Counted from the first letter of the stretch, positions 18,139 through 26,758 are shown. The stretch is 64,000 bases of DNA from Butyrivibrio proteoclasticus (GCF_900115735.1 NZ_FOXO01000005.1:62001-126000), one strand, 5' to 3'. Numbers and translations are program-made. The notes: generated from the letters alone by a model not told the origin.

Positions 18139-18525
18139 AGTAAGAACCTGTTTATAAAACAAAAAGTTATAAGGAAGAGGTTAAAAAGTGATATAAATGG
18201 GAATAAAAATAACCAAATTAGTCAATCTAAATCAGTCAAAGGTGTACTTAAGGGGAATCGATAATGTCAAAAGTGACCAAAAAGGGAATAGCTAATATTG
18301 ACTGAATGAGACAACAAATAATGGTACTATAAATTTTGAAAAACCCCTAAATATAGGCAATTAGTACTTGAAGGTGACCAAAAAAGGAATATAATAAAAT
18401 AAAAGGTTTACAAAAAGGGAATGGTATTATATCTTATTTATTCTAAAGGTGTACAAAAAAGGAAGAACCCTACATAATAAAAGTGCACTAAAAGGGAACC
18501 TGCATATATAGAAACTGGGGGATTT

Positions 18526-19692
18526 ATGAAAGAAGAAAAACGAGACCAACTCATAACAAGACAGAGTTACAAGAAGTCTAATGAATTGATCAACGCAATG
18601 GGTAAGGGAACTGCATTAAGCCAGAAGCTTTTTGCCATAGGAATGCAGCACATAAAAATAGATGAAACAAATAATGTTGTTGCTACTATATATGGAACAG
18701 ACTTAAGAAAAATGTTTAAGTCTACATCAGGTTCTTTATATGAACACATTGAAGCATTATGTGACAGACAGGTAAAAGGTGCAACAATTTTTGACTGGAA
18801 CCTTTTAATGAAAGATAAGGCAAATGGCAAAATTGAGGCGCACCAGGTGGTTACAGATGCATCTTTTAAAAATGGTACACTTACGCTTCGCTATAACAAC
18901 TCACTTACAGATAAAATAGTTAATCTACAAAAAGACTATACAGTATTAAGTTTATCAGACACCCTAAGTCTTAAGAGTGTTTATTCTTTGCGTTTATATG
19001 AGATGTTAAAGTCTGCTTTTGATTATAAAAAAGCAATTGAAAAGGTAGATGGAGAGCAGGTGTTTGATTACAATCTGACTGAGCTAAAATTGGAGCTTGG
19101 AATAATTAATTCCGGTGGAGATAACAAAATTAAGGCTGAACTTGAAAAAGATTATCCAGACTATGAAAAAATTGATGAGTTAGTCGAAAAAACTGGTCAA
19201 ACCAAGTATAAGGAATATAAAATATTTAATAGAAACGTATTGTCGAAAGCCAAGGAAGAACTAAATAAAAAAACAAGCCTTATAGTAGATTATGAACCAA
19301 TTAAGAGCGGTAGGAAAACAGTTGGAATCAGATTTTTTGTAGATAAAAAGGATGTAATTCCTAGCGTAAAAAAAGAAAAACAGATAAATAAAGATGATGT
19401 TTTAGATGATCTTATCGATCTTATGCATGATTATTTTAAAGTAAAAGAGATTAAAGAAATAGCAGAATGTGCTGATTATGATATTGATAAGATAAAACAG
19501 GCCTATGACTATATGCAATCTTATAACACTACTGTTGATGTTCCAATTGCCTTCATGAAGGACTGTATAAAAAACGAGTATTATAACAATAAAGCAAAAC
19601 CAATCACTCCAAAGAAGAATAGCTTTAATAATTTTGAGCAAAGAACGGATATAAATTTCGAGGAGTTAGAAAAGCAATTACTTGATAATTGA
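18526..19692 (+). CDS. Rep_3-family replication initiator protein
   Basis: 388 residues. The N-terminal two-thirds read as the two winged-helix domains of iteron-binding initiators: ITRQSYKKSNELINA, LSQKLFAIGMQHIKID, GSLYEHIEALCDRQVKGATIFDW, and LKSVYSLRLYEMLKSAF, a signature helix of the family. The C-terminal 110 residues are charged and helical. It binds the upstream iterons, opens the origin and recruits helicase. The ribosome binding site is GGGGG about 5 bases upstream. The gene is followed by a DUF815-type ATPase after 65 bases holding another ATGTTATAT palindrome, which may insulate or regulate that gene. Confidence 0.9.
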   Translation: MKEEKRDQLITRQSYKKSNELINAMGKGTALSQKLFAIGMQHIKIDETNNVVATIYGTDLRKMFKSTSGSLYEHIEALCDRQVKGATIFDWNLLMKDKANGKIEAHQVVTDASFKNGTLTLRYNNSLTDKIVNLQKDYTVLSLSDTLSLKSVYSLRLYEMLKSAFDYKKAIEKVDGEQVFDYNLTELKLELGIINSGGDNKIKAELEKDYPDYEKIDELVEKTGQTKYKEYKIFNRNVLSKAKEELNKKTSLIVDYEPIKSGRKTVGIRFFVDKKDVIPSVKKEKQINKDDVLDDLIDLMHDYFKVKEIKEIAECADYDIDKIKQAYDYMQSYNTTVDVPIAFMKDCIKNEYYNNKAKPITPKKNSFNNFEQRTDINFEELEKQLLDN

Positions 19693-19757
19693 TATAGCAT
19701 ACATATAATATGCATCATATATGTGATATGTATGTTATATAACTCAAAGAGGGGAAT

Positions 19758-21059
19758 ATGGAAAAAATAGTAGCAAAACTTCTAATATATGGGGATATGC
19801 CTGAGGATTCAATATTGATGCAACTGGCAAATGTTGCAAAAGATTTGCATAAGCCAGAATATGACAAAGAAGATCTGATAGCGAGAGTATATAGACAGGT
19901 GAAAAGATTACTTGAGCTTGGTACAGAGAATGCTTTTGATGATAATCTTTGGCATAATTATCTGACATATTTGCTTATAATGGATGAGAATCCCTTTAGT
20001 CTTACTTGTGAAAAAGTTGGAAGTAAAGATGGAAGTGTCAATCATTTTGCTACTGCAGATTTCCATGCATTTAAACAACTATTTGAGTACGATTTCAGAG
20101 AAATAGAAGATAAACTTGGAATCGACTGTTTTAGTTGTATAACTAGTTATAAGGCTATAGAAAAACCGGAACTGATGTATAACACAAATGTAAGTGAGAA
20201 GGTAAGAGATTTATCATCAAGGCTTGAAAGTGCGAGGTCAGATCAGGAATTTTTTAATATTGTCACTGATTTTTATAAAAGAATCGGTGTTGGAGAATTT
20301 GGTTTAAATAAAGCTTTCAGGATAAGAGAGCTTGCAAATGGAAAAATAGAATTTAATCCTATAAACAACATGGATAAAGTGGTTCTTAAGGATCTTGTAG
20401 GCTATGAAATACAGAAAAAGAAGCTTATTGAGAATACGAAAGCATTTGTCGATGGGAAAAAGGCTAATAATGTGCTCTTGTTTGGAGACAGTGGTACTGG
20501 GAAATCCACAAGCATCAAGGCAATTGTTAATGAGTATTATGGCGATGGACTTAGGATGATTGAGATATATAAATATCAGTTCAGACTACTATCTCAACTC
20601 ATTGCTCAGATAAAAAACAGAAATTACAAGTTTATTATTTATATGGATGATCTTTCTTTTGAGGAAGATGAATCAGATTATAAGTTCCTGAAGGCAGTTA
20701 TAGAGGGTGGAGTTGAGACAAAACCAGATAATATACTTATCTATGCTACATCCAACAGAAGGCATCTCATCAAGGAGACATGGAAAGATAGAAGAGATGT
20801 TGAGCAGGACGGTGATATACACAGATCAGATACAATGGAAGAGAAATTATCTCTTGCCAACAGATTTGGTGTGAATATAGGATATTATAAACCATCAAGG
20901 CAGGAATACTACAGTATTGTTAAGGAACTTGCAAAAAGAAACGGTATTGACATGGAAGAGAGCCAGCTTATGCTAGAAGCTGATCGTTGGGAATTAAACC
21001 ATGGTGGATTGTCAGGAAGATGTGCTCAGCAATTCATTAATCATTTGTCGGGAAAATAA
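19758..21059 (+). CDS. DUF815-type AAA+ ATPase
   Basis: 433 residues. The N-terminal half is helical with no known domain. The C-terminal half is an AAA+ module with Walker A GDSGTGKST (243-251), Walker B FIIYMDDLSFE (near 290) and the ATSNRRHLIKE sensor stretch typical of DUF815 proteins. This family is related to DnaA/DnaC-like ATPases and its role is unsettled. The gene follows the initiator on the same strand and has a GAGGGG ribosome binding site. That placement invites a role in helicase loading or replicon maintenance, but Firmicutes also carry DUF815 genes away from origins. It converges, with no gap, on the next minus-strand gene. Confidence 0.8.
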   Translation: MEKIVAKLLIYGDMPEDSILMQLANVAKDLHKPEYDKEDLIARVYRQVKRLLELGTENAFDDNLWHNYLTYLLIMDENPFSLTCEKVGSKDGSVNHFATADFHAFKQLFEYDFREIEDKLGIDCFSCITSYKAIEKPELMYNTNVSEKVRDLSSRLESARSDQEFFNIVTDFYKRIGVGEFGLNKAFRIRELANGKIEFNPINNMDKVVLKDLVGYEIQKKKLIENTKAFVDGKKANNVLLFGDSGTGKSTSIKAIVNEYYGDGLRMIEIYKYQFRLLSQLIAQIKNRNYKFIIYMDDLSFEEDESDYKFLKAVIEGGVETKPDNILIYATSNRRHLIKETWKDRRDVEQDGDIHRSDTMEEKLSLANRFGVNIGYYKPSRQEYYSIVKELAKRNGIDMEESQLMLEADRWELNHGGLSGRCAQQFINHLSGK

Positions 21060-21275
21060 TTAAGGATCCCATTTAAGATTAGGGCAATTAGGAGCGCAAC
21101 CTTGAAGATATTCGTTTCGGACGGTACATGTTGCATTTCTGCAGTCTTTGCATCTAAAAGAATAATGATAGGAATATCGAATTTTGCAAGCACGGCAACA
21201 AAAAGGAGCGCCACTATTTCTAGCGACAAATGTACGACCGCATCCAATACATGTTTTTACGATATTATGAGCCAT
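21060..21275 (-). CDS. 71-residue cysteine-rich zinc-binding mini-protein
   Basis: A short ORF with ten cysteines (C9, C12, C26, C27, C30, C42, C45, C50, C60, C64). CxGC at 9-12, CCRAC at 26-30 and CKDC at 42-45 suggest two zinc knuckles. The first resembles the N-terminal zinc finger found ahead of many phage and plasmid DNA-binding proteins (CIGCGRTFVARN). A textbook AAGGAGG lies 5 bases before the ATG, so the gene is real despite its length. It stops next to the stop codon of the DUF815 gene. The function is unknown; nucleic-acid or protein binding is the natural guess. Confidence 0.7.
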   Translation of the reverse strand: MAHNIVKTCIGCGRTFVARNSGAPFCCRACKIRYSYHYSFRCKDCRNATCTVRNEYLQGCAPNCPNLKWDP

Positions 21276-21362
21276 AACATCCTCCTTTGTATATAATTAT
21301 CAAGCATTTTGACTTATAATCAATTAAATAATAATAAAATGAAAATAAAGAGGTAATAAAGG

Positions 21363-21713
21363 ATGCATGAAATGAGCTATATTTCACGAATGGTAGCTCT
21401 GGCGATAGATGTTGCAAAAGAAAATAATGCCAAAAGTGTAAAGAGTATTGTTATTCAGATAGGAAAAACAAGCGGTGTAATGCCATACTATATGTATAAG
21501 TATTATCCAGAAGTATCCAAAGGGACAATGTTGGAAGGTGCAGAGCTTATATGTGAAGAAGTATCTGTGAAAGCTCTTTGTGAAGAGTGTGGAAGTGAGT
21601 ATTATCCTAGTAGTGAAAATAGATATTTATGCACAGTCTGTGGTGGAAGAAGGGCACACATAATTGAAGGAAAAGGGGTTACATTAAAAAATATAGTTAT
21701 AGAAGATATATAA
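21363..21713 (+). CDS. hypA: HypA/HybF-like nickel metallochaperone
   Basis: 116 residues, normal HypA length. It starts MHEMSYISRM, where H2 and E3 belong to the family's nickel-binding N-terminus. A zinc ribbon is built from C73, C76, C90 and C93 (CEEC...CTVC). In hydrogenase systems HypA delivers Ni to the large subunit together with HypB. No hydrogenase or other hyp genes are in this window. The next gene, 67 bases on, is larC, another nickel-handling protein, so here HypA may serve the nickel-pincer pathway or another Ni enzyme encoded elsewhere. That link is inferred from adjacency. Confidence 0.88.
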   Translation: MHEMSYISRMVALAIDVAKENNAKSVKSIVIQIGKTSGVMPYYMYKYYPEVSKGTMLEGAELICEEVSVKALCEECGSEYYPSSENRYLCTVCGGRRAHIIEGKGVTLKNIVIEDI

Positions 21714-21780
21714 CATTTATATATTATGTATTACAAGTAACTAGTTGGATTGATTGCCCAAATGATGCAAGGAGGTAGTT

Positions 21781-23004
21781 TTGAATACACTTTATATTGA
21801 GTGCAAAATGGGTATAGCAGGCGATATGCTTACAGCAGCACTAATTTCGCTTTTTGAAGAAGTAAAAGAGAAAGAAAAAGAGCTGAATAGTTTAGGAATA
21901 CCTAATGTAAAATTTGTGCTTGAAGATTCAACAAAATGCGGTGTAGTAGGCAAGCATATGAAAGTTCTTGTAAAAGGCCAGGAAGAACATGATTCAGAAG
22001 AAGAACAGCATCATGATCATAAAAATGCACACTCTCATGAGCACAAAGGACATCATCACAATAAGCTCTATGACATAGAGGATATCATTGAGAATCTGAA
22101 TGTCTCAAAAGAGGTAAAAAGTGATGTCAGAGAAGTCTTTGAGCTCCTTGCAGAGGCAGAAAGCAAAGTTCATGGAGTGCCTGTCTCAGAAATACACTTT
22201 CATGAAGTTGGCAACTTTGATGCTATAGCGGATATAGCTGCAGTTTGCTATTTGATGCATGAACTTGATGCTGATAAGATTATATTTTCACCAATTAATG
22301 TTGGTGGAGGCACAGTGAAGTGCGCACATGGAATATTGCCTGTACCGGCTCCTGCAACAGCACTTTTGTTGGAAGGAATCCCAAGTTATGAGAGTGATAC
22401 GATAAAGTCGGAGTTGTGCACTCCTACAGGTGCAGCGCTTGCTAAATATTTTGCTTTTGATTTTTGTTCTCAGCCTACAATGACAGTGAAAAGAATAGGT
22501 TACGGAATGGGGAAAAAGGATTTTTCTCAGGGTAACTTTGTAAGAGCTATATATGGTGAGAGCAGTGATGAATTCGAAAATGATATAATTGTTGAGTTGT
22601 CTTGTAACATAGATGATATGACTCCGGAAGAGATTGGGTTTGCCACTGATAGGCTATTCGAGGCAGGAGCTGTTGAAGTATATACAATATCGGCTGATAT
22701 GAAAAAGAATAGACCGGGAGTTCTTTTGACATGCATGTGCAGGCAAGATGACAGAGAGGATATTTTGAAGGAATTGTTTAAAAATACTACCACAATTGGT
22801 GTACGTGAGAGTATTTGTAGTAGATATATTCTCAGCAGAAAAATAAAGACTATCGAGACTCCATATGGTAATGTTCGTGTAAAAGAGGCGGAAGGATATG
22901 ATGTAAAAAGGAAAAAGCTAGAATATGATGACATTGCTGGAATTGCCAGAAGAACAGGAAAAAGCATAATTGAAATAAGAAAAGAGTTGGAAGTATCAAT
23001 TTGA
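21781..23004 (+). CDS. larC: LarC, nickel insertion protein for the nickel-pincer cofactor
   Basis: 407 residues from a TTG start, chosen because AAGGAGG lies 5 bases upstream and the family begins here (LYIECKMGIAGDM). LarC is a CTP-dependent nickel insertase that completes the pincer cofactor of lactate racemase. Motifs seen are SEIHFHEVGNFDAIADI, PINVGGGTVKCAHG and ELCTPTGAALAKYF, then a C-terminal domain with CNIDDMTPEEIGFA. Residues 70-93 carry ten histidines in a charged insert, plausibly a nickel store. In Lactiplantibacillus plantarum larC is split and joined by a frameshift; here it is one continuous frame. No larA, larB or larE is in the window. Confidence 0.92.
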   Translation: MNTLYIECKMGIAGDMLTAALISLFEEVKEKEKELNSLGIPNVKFVLEDSTKCGVVGKHMKVLVKGQEEHDSEEEQHHDHKNAHSHEHKGHHHNKLYDIEDIIENLNVSKEVKSDVREVFELLAEAESKVHGVPVSEIHFHEVGNFDAIADIAAVCYLMHELDADKIIFSPINVGGGTVKCAHGILPVPAPATALLLEGIPSYESDTIKSELCTPTGAALAKYFAFDFCSQPTMTVKRIGYGMGKKDFSQGNFVRAIYGESSDEFENDIIVELSCNIDDMTPEEIGFATDRLFEAGAVEVYTISADMKKNRPGVLLTCMCRQDDREDILKELFKNTTTIGVRESICSRYILSRKIKTIETPYGNVRVKEAEGYDVKRKKLEYDDIAGIARRTGKSIIEIRKELEVSI

Positions 23005-23020
23005 TACTTCCAACATTTTT
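22986..23020 (+). terminator. Intrinsic terminator overlapping the larC stop codon
   Basis: GTTGGAAGTATCAA (22986-22999) and TTGATACTTCCAAC (23001-23014) are exactly complementary and lead to TTTTT at 23016-23020. The stop codon lies inside the stem. Confidence 0.85.
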
Positions 23021-23106
23021 AATAGCAATTAGATAGTGCATAAATAAATCATATATTGTATAATCAACGTTATAAAGTATTAATTCTAACATTAAATGGG
23101 GGATGC

Positions 23107-24504
23107 ATGATGTCAGAATTCGAGAGCCATGGGAAAATAGAGTATTCTTCTACAACTAATTTTACTTCAAACGATATCTTATATATGCTCAAGGATTTAC
23201 CGGATGCCTGCTGTATATTTAAGGTTTTAACAGATCCGTTTGGAACTGTTAAAGATATGCTCTTTTTATTTGCAAATGAGAGATATGCACAACTGGTAAA
23301 AAGGTCATCTGCAGAGCTGATTGGTAGCACATATTTTGATACAGTAACCAATAGAGATGAGGACTGGATTAAATATAGCTATCAGGCTGCTATTTTGCGC
23401 CAATCCACAATATTAAGGACATATAACAGTGATTATGATAAATGGTTTGAGTTTTGGGCAGTTCCTGTGTATCAAAAGGGATTCTGCGCCTTCATAATCC
23501 ATGATGTAACAGCAGCAAAAAGGGATGAAGATGATAAAATTCTAAAGAGAAATAGCAATAATCTTGTAATAGAATGTGCAAAAGAGCTGTCTTCTGCAGA
23601 ATTTGGCAAGGGAATAAAGAAAGTATTAAAAATACTTGGAACATCAATTGAAGCCGATCGTGTGTTGATAGTTGAAACTCAGGATAATGATATAAAAGCT
23701 ATTCATGAATGGGTTAGCGGATCAGCACATTCAAAACTTCCTACAAAAAAAGATATTGAAAATAATGATTTTATCTCATTATGGCGAGGACAGCTAAAAA
23801 ATAAAGATATAGTAGTGGTAAATGACACTTATACGCTAAAGGAAAGAAATGAAGAGTTTTATGACAAGTTTTTGGCCGGAAATGTGTATAGATTTATTAT
23901 TGCAGCTGTTAAAGACAAAAAGAACATATTAGGTTATCTTGTCGTTGATAATTTTGCAAATGATGTTCCCTTAAATGTCACCGATGTAATTGAATCTGCA
24001 GCAGTATTTATATCATATGAGCTACGAAACAGAGCTCTTACTACTGAAATGATGTATTTAGGAAGTCATGATCCTCTTACAGGACTCGGAAACAGGTATT
24101 CATTGAATCAGACTCTGGTTCTTCTTAGTGGAATGTCTGTAAACGTTGGAGTCTGCTACGTTGATATAAATGGCTTGAAAGAGATTAACGACGAGAAAGG
24201 TCATGAGGCAGGTGATGAGCTTATTAAAAAGGTAGCAAGTGTGTTTGGAAGTATTTTTAGGAAAAAGTTCTGTTACCGTATAGGTGGAGATGAATTTATT
24301 GCAATAATACCTGAGATTGATAAGGTGAAATTTAATGATATGGTCGGTAAATTAAGAAATAAAAAGATAGAGGCCGCTATAGGTGCAGTATGGACAAAGA
24401 ATTCAAGTGAAATTAATAAAGCGATAAAACAGGCAGATGAAGCTATGTATGACGATAAGATGATTTATTATAAGAATCATGAAAGACGTCATGGTAAAAT
24501 TTGA
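23107..24504 (+). CDS. Diguanylate cyclase with sensory PAS- and GAF-like regions
   Basis: 465 residues. The order is a PAS-like region (about 15-140), a GAF-like region (about 160-300) and a GGDEF domain to the end. The catalytic motif GGDEF is intact at 393-397, and SHDPLTGLGNRYSLNQ marks the domain start. It should make the second messenger cyclic di-GMP. The residues before GGDEF (RKKFCYRI) lack the RxxD inhibitory site, so product feedback may be absent. I chose the ATG at 23107, nine bases after the start of a GGGGG ribosome binding site. The earlier in-frame ATG at 23056 has none. No membrane span is visible, so the sensor is cytoplasmic. Confidence 0.87.
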   Translation: MMSEFESHGKIEYSSTTNFTSNDILYMLKDLPDACCIFKVLTDPFGTVKDMLFLFANERYAQLVKRSSAELIGSTYFDTVTNRDEDWIKYSYQAAILRQSTILRTYNSDYDKWFEFWAVPVYQKGFCAFIIHDVTAAKRDEDDKILKRNSNNLVIECAKELSSAEFGKGIKKVLKILGTSIEADRVLIVETQDNDIKAIHEWVSGSAHSKLPTKKDIENNDFISLWRGQLKNKDIVVVNDTYTLKERNEEFYDKFLAGNVYRFIIAAVKDKKNILGYLVVDNFANDVPLNVTDVIESAAVFISYELRNRALTTEMMYLGSHDPLTGLGNRYSLNQTLVLLSGMSVNVGVCYVDINGLKEINDEKGHEAGDELIKKVASVFGSIFRKKFCYRIGGDEFIAIIPEIDKVKFNDMVGKLRNKKIEAAIGAVWTKNSSEINKAIKQADEAMYDDKMIYYKNHERRHGKI

Positions 24505-24519
24505 ATGATAAAGAAAATC

Positions 24520-24557
24520 AAACAGACCACCGCAATAAATGCAGTGGTCTGTTTTTA
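24520..24557 (+). terminator. Terminator between the diguanylate cyclase and pta genes
   Basis: Arms AAACAGACCACCGC (24520-24533) and GCAGTGGTCTGTTT (24541-24554) pair with one mismatch and end in a T tract. The two flanking genes converge, so it may serve both. Confidence 0.8.
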
Positions 24558-24575
24558 ACATCAATAATACATATA

Positions 24576-25559
24576 TCAAGCTAAAGAAGCTGTGATGATT
24601 GACATTGAGTATACTTCAAGAGCATTGCATCCACGAGAAAGATCGTTGATAGGTGCATTAAGACCTAAAAGAATAGGGCCATATGCCTCAAAGTTACCCA
24701 TACGCTGAGCAATTTTATAACCAAGGTTACCAGCATTGATATCTGGGAAGATAAATGTGTTTGCGTGTCCGGCAACCTTTGAACCAGGAGCTTTCTGCTT
24801 AGCAACACGTGGAGATACAGCAGCATCAAACTGAAGTTCACCATCGATAGGAATTTCAGGATATCTCTCCTGAGCCTTCTTTGTGGCGTTCTGCATCTTT
24901 GTTACAGTGTCATCTTTTGCTGATCCCTTTGTTGAAAATGAAAGGAATGCAACCTTAGGATCAACACCGAATCTCTGTGCGCAGCTAACTGTCTCACCAC
25001 AGATTTCTACAAGTTCATCTTCGTTAGGATTGATATTGATTCCGCAATCAGCCATTGCGATAACTTCATTTTCGCCTGTTGCTGAAGGACGAACAAGGAT
25101 AAAGCATGAAGAAACGATTGTGTTCTCAGGTTTTGTTTTAATAATCTGAAGTGCTGGACGTACAGTATCAGCTGTTGAATATGTAGCGCCACCAAGAAGA
25201 CAGTCTCCAAGTCCCATCTTTACAAGCATTGTTCCGAAGTAGTTTGTCTGCTTAAGGATAGGAATAGCCTTCTCAGGTGTCATTCCCTTACTCTTTCTGA
25301 GCTCACAGAACATGTCTACCATTTCATCAAACTTTTCGAAATTCTCAGGATCTATAATCTGAGCACCTCTGATGTTGTAGCCGGCATCTTCGGCTGATTT
25401 ATTGATTTCATCCGGGTTTCCTAAAAGAATAGGTTTAAGGAAATTACCAGCAAGTAATCTTGAAGCAGCTTCAAGGATTCTTGGATCAGATCCTTCAGGG
25501 AAAACGATTGTTTTTGGATTAGCTTTAAGCTTTTGTATCATATCACCAAATCCGTACAT
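24576..25559 (-). CDS. pta: Phosphate acetyltransferase
   Basis: 327 residues, standard length of the short form. It begins with KTIVFPEGSDPRILEAA and continues with GTMLVKMGLGDCLLGGA, the phosphate/CoA-site ATYSTADTVRPALQIIKT, and FPDINAGNLGYKIAQR near the end. It interconverts acetyl-CoA and acetyl phosphate, linking fermentation to ATP through acetate kinase. No ackA adjoins it here, unlike the usual pta-ackA pair. A clear inverted repeat lies in its upstream region. Confidence 0.95.
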   Translation of the reverse strand: MYGFGDMIQKLKANPKTIVFPEGSDPRILEAASRLLAGNFLKPILLGNPDEINKSAEDAGYNIRGAQIIDPENFEKFDEMVDMFCELRKSKGMTPEKAIPILKQTNYFGTMLVKMGLGDCLLGGATYSTADTVRPALQIIKTKPENTIVSSCFILVRPSATGENEVIAMADCGININPNEDELVEICGETVSCAQRFGVDPKVAFLSFSTKGSAKDDTVTKMQNATKKAQERYPEIPIDGELQFDAAVSPRVAKQKAPGSKVAGHANTFIFPDINAGNLGYKIAQRMGNFEAYGPILLGLNAPINDLSRGCNALEVYSMSIITASLA

Positions 25560-25632
25560 TATTTATCCTCCTTATATGTATCAGATATATTTTTTATCAA
25601 CGATTGCGATTATAATACTTCTAAGATGTAAA

Positions 25633-25654
25633 AAACTTGATTTAACTCAAGTTT
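25633..25654. promoter_or_regulatory. Inverted repeat AAACTTGA-n6-TCAAGTTT in the divergent region before pta
   Basis: Perfect 8-bp arms at 25633-25640 and 25647-25654 lie 74 bases upstream of the pta start and 82 bases upstream of the divergent small gene. The size and spacing suit a dimeric repressor operator. No matching regulator is evident. Confidence 0.4.
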
Positions 25655-25735
25655 ACTAAAATTTCAACAAAAAAGGTTGATAATTATTTAACTTACTTAT
25701 ATATTATTTAGTATATTTATTATGGAGGTACAAAA

Positions 25736-25972
25736 ATGAATATGAATCCAATGCTGCTTATGCAGCTTCAACAACGATTTGGGCTGTTTTCACAGGAACA
25801 TCCCAAGGTATTACCTTTTTTTAGAGCAATTGGAGACAATGCCATGCAGGAGGGCACGATAATTGATATTAGGGTAACTACTCCTGATGGAAAGGCATTA
25901 GAGTCCAATATAAAGCTTACTGCCAATGATATTGAAACTGCTAAAATGATGAAAAATATGGGAAATCAGTAA
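25736..25972 (+). CDS. Small conserved protein of unknown function, 78 residues
   Basis: It starts MNMNPMLLMQLQQRFGLF, then EHPKVLPFFRAIGDNAMQEGT, a short beta-rich part with VTTPDGKALESNIKL, and ends with a helix. It is small, soluble and mildly acidic, with no signal peptide. A GGAGG site lies just before the ATG and a strong terminator follows the stop, which supports a genuine gene. I recall similar proteins in Lachnospiraceae genomes but no assigned function. It is divergent from pta, across a shared palindromic promoter region. Confidence 0.75.
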   Translation: MNMNPMLLMQLQQRFGLFSQEHPKVLPFFRAIGDNAMQEGTIIDIRVTTPDGKALESNIKLTANDIETAKMMKNMGNQ

Positions 25973-25975
25973 TAA

Positions 25976-26026
25976 AAAAGCATCTCTTGGTTTTTAGGTC
26001 ATTACCAAGAGATGCTTTTATTTTTT
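25976..26026. terminator. Bidirectional intrinsic terminator
   Basis: AAAAGCATCTCTTGGT (25976-25991) pairs exactly with 26004-26019. Tracts of T follow on the plus strand and of A precede, so it can end both the small gene and the convergent phosphoribosyltransferase gene. Confidence 0.85.
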
Positions 26027-26036
26027 CATTATTATT

Positions 26037-26684
26037 TTATACAGTTGAATAACCAAATCCATTGCAGATAGCATCAACAGCAACTCCGGACTTGCACAGA
26101 GGGCAATTATCATGAGCGTAGCTTGCATAATCAGGAAGATCTCTGGTAGTGAACAGGGCTCTTATCGGGAAGGTTTCAATCTGAGTAGCAACTGAAAATA
26201 CAGCAGAAATACCCACAATCTCGCCACCATAGAACCTGATGGAATCAAGAGCACTCTTTAACGTTCCGCCTGTTGTCGCAGAATCAATCAGGATAAGGAC
26301 TTTTTTACCATTTATCATGTGTTTGTTGTTGTCTCTGAACATGATCTGATCATTTACATTGATTTCAGGACTGGTTATATACATGGTCTTGTGGGAATTC
26401 ATTGAAAGAATTCCTGCCTCTGTAAGCTTGTTGGCCATATAAGAACCAATAACTTCGGTACCATTCAGGCACAGGATGGTATCAATGATATCAGAGGTCA
26501 TGTACATTTCTGCCAGAGATTCACCTGCGGCTCTGGCCTCTTTCATTCTAGCCTTGGTATCACAAAGATCGATGTAATAGTTAACATGAGAATGAGGCGT
26601 TATAAAATGTCCGGGTGTATAACGTAGAAGAACATCTTTGTTTCTAGAATACTCCATCTTTTTATACTTTTGCATACTCGACAA
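26037..26684 (-). CDS. Phosphoribosyltransferase-family protein (orotate PRTase-like)
   Basis: 215 residues with a type I PRTase core. The PRPP loop is LIDSATTGGT (132-141), an unusual variant of the normal DDxxTTG in which the first acid is Ile-Asp. An N-terminal hood (RYTPGHFITPHSHVNYYIDL) and a C-terminal CPLC pair are also seen. Orotate or xanthine PRTases are possible relatives, but the substrate is not clear and a regulatory role is possible. It is a monocistronic gene, with shared terminators and no pyrimidine genes nearby. The start could also be M4. The C-terminal cysteine pair may bind metal. Confidence 0.72.
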   Translation of the reverse strand: MSSMQKYKKMEYSRNKDVLLRYTPGHFITPHSHVNYYIDLCDTKARMKEARAAGESLAEMYMTSDIIDTILCLNGTEVIGSYMANKLTEAGILSMNSHKTMYITSPEINVNDQIMFRDNNKHMINGKKVLILIDSATTGGTLKSALDSIRFYGGEIVGISAVFSVATQIETFPIRALFTTRDLPDYASYAHDNCPLCKSGVAVDAICNGFGYSTV

Positions 26685-26758
26685 TCCTTTCTCATAAGCC
26701 TGAAAATAATTTTATATATAAAATAATATCATTTTATTATCTAAATTCCAATTATTAA

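Larger units (their letters stand above)
17580..18499 (+). repeat. Iteron array of the replication origin, consensus GTGACYAAAAAGGGAAT
   Basis: At least 13 near-copies of a 17-bp unit occur just upstream of the initiator gene. They start at 17580, 17646, 17725, 17824, 17847, 17986, 18242, 18273, 18374, 18406, 18449 and 18483, and one inverted copy lies at 17924-17939. Two weaker copies lie near 17703 and 18188. The core AAAAAGGGAA is nearly constant, while the GTGACY half varies to GTGTAC or GTGCAC. Direct repeats of this size before a Rep_3-type gene are the binding sites of the initiator and control copy number. Spacing is irregular. Copies between 18242 and 18499 lie close to the rep start and may also repress it. 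Confidence 0.88.

Noticed and set aside
17580..18499. CRISPR array
   Set aside because: The repeats are 17 bp, variable in spacing and one is inverted. There are no uniform spacers and no cas genes; an iteron array fits better.
21041..21247. 68-codon minus-strand ORF overlapping the zinc-protein gene
   Set aside because: It is an alternative frame of the cysteine-rich gene, which has the strong ribosome site.
21363..21713. Evidence for a hydrogenase cluster
   Set aside because: HypA alone does not show this; no hydrogenase subunit or other hyp gene is in the window.
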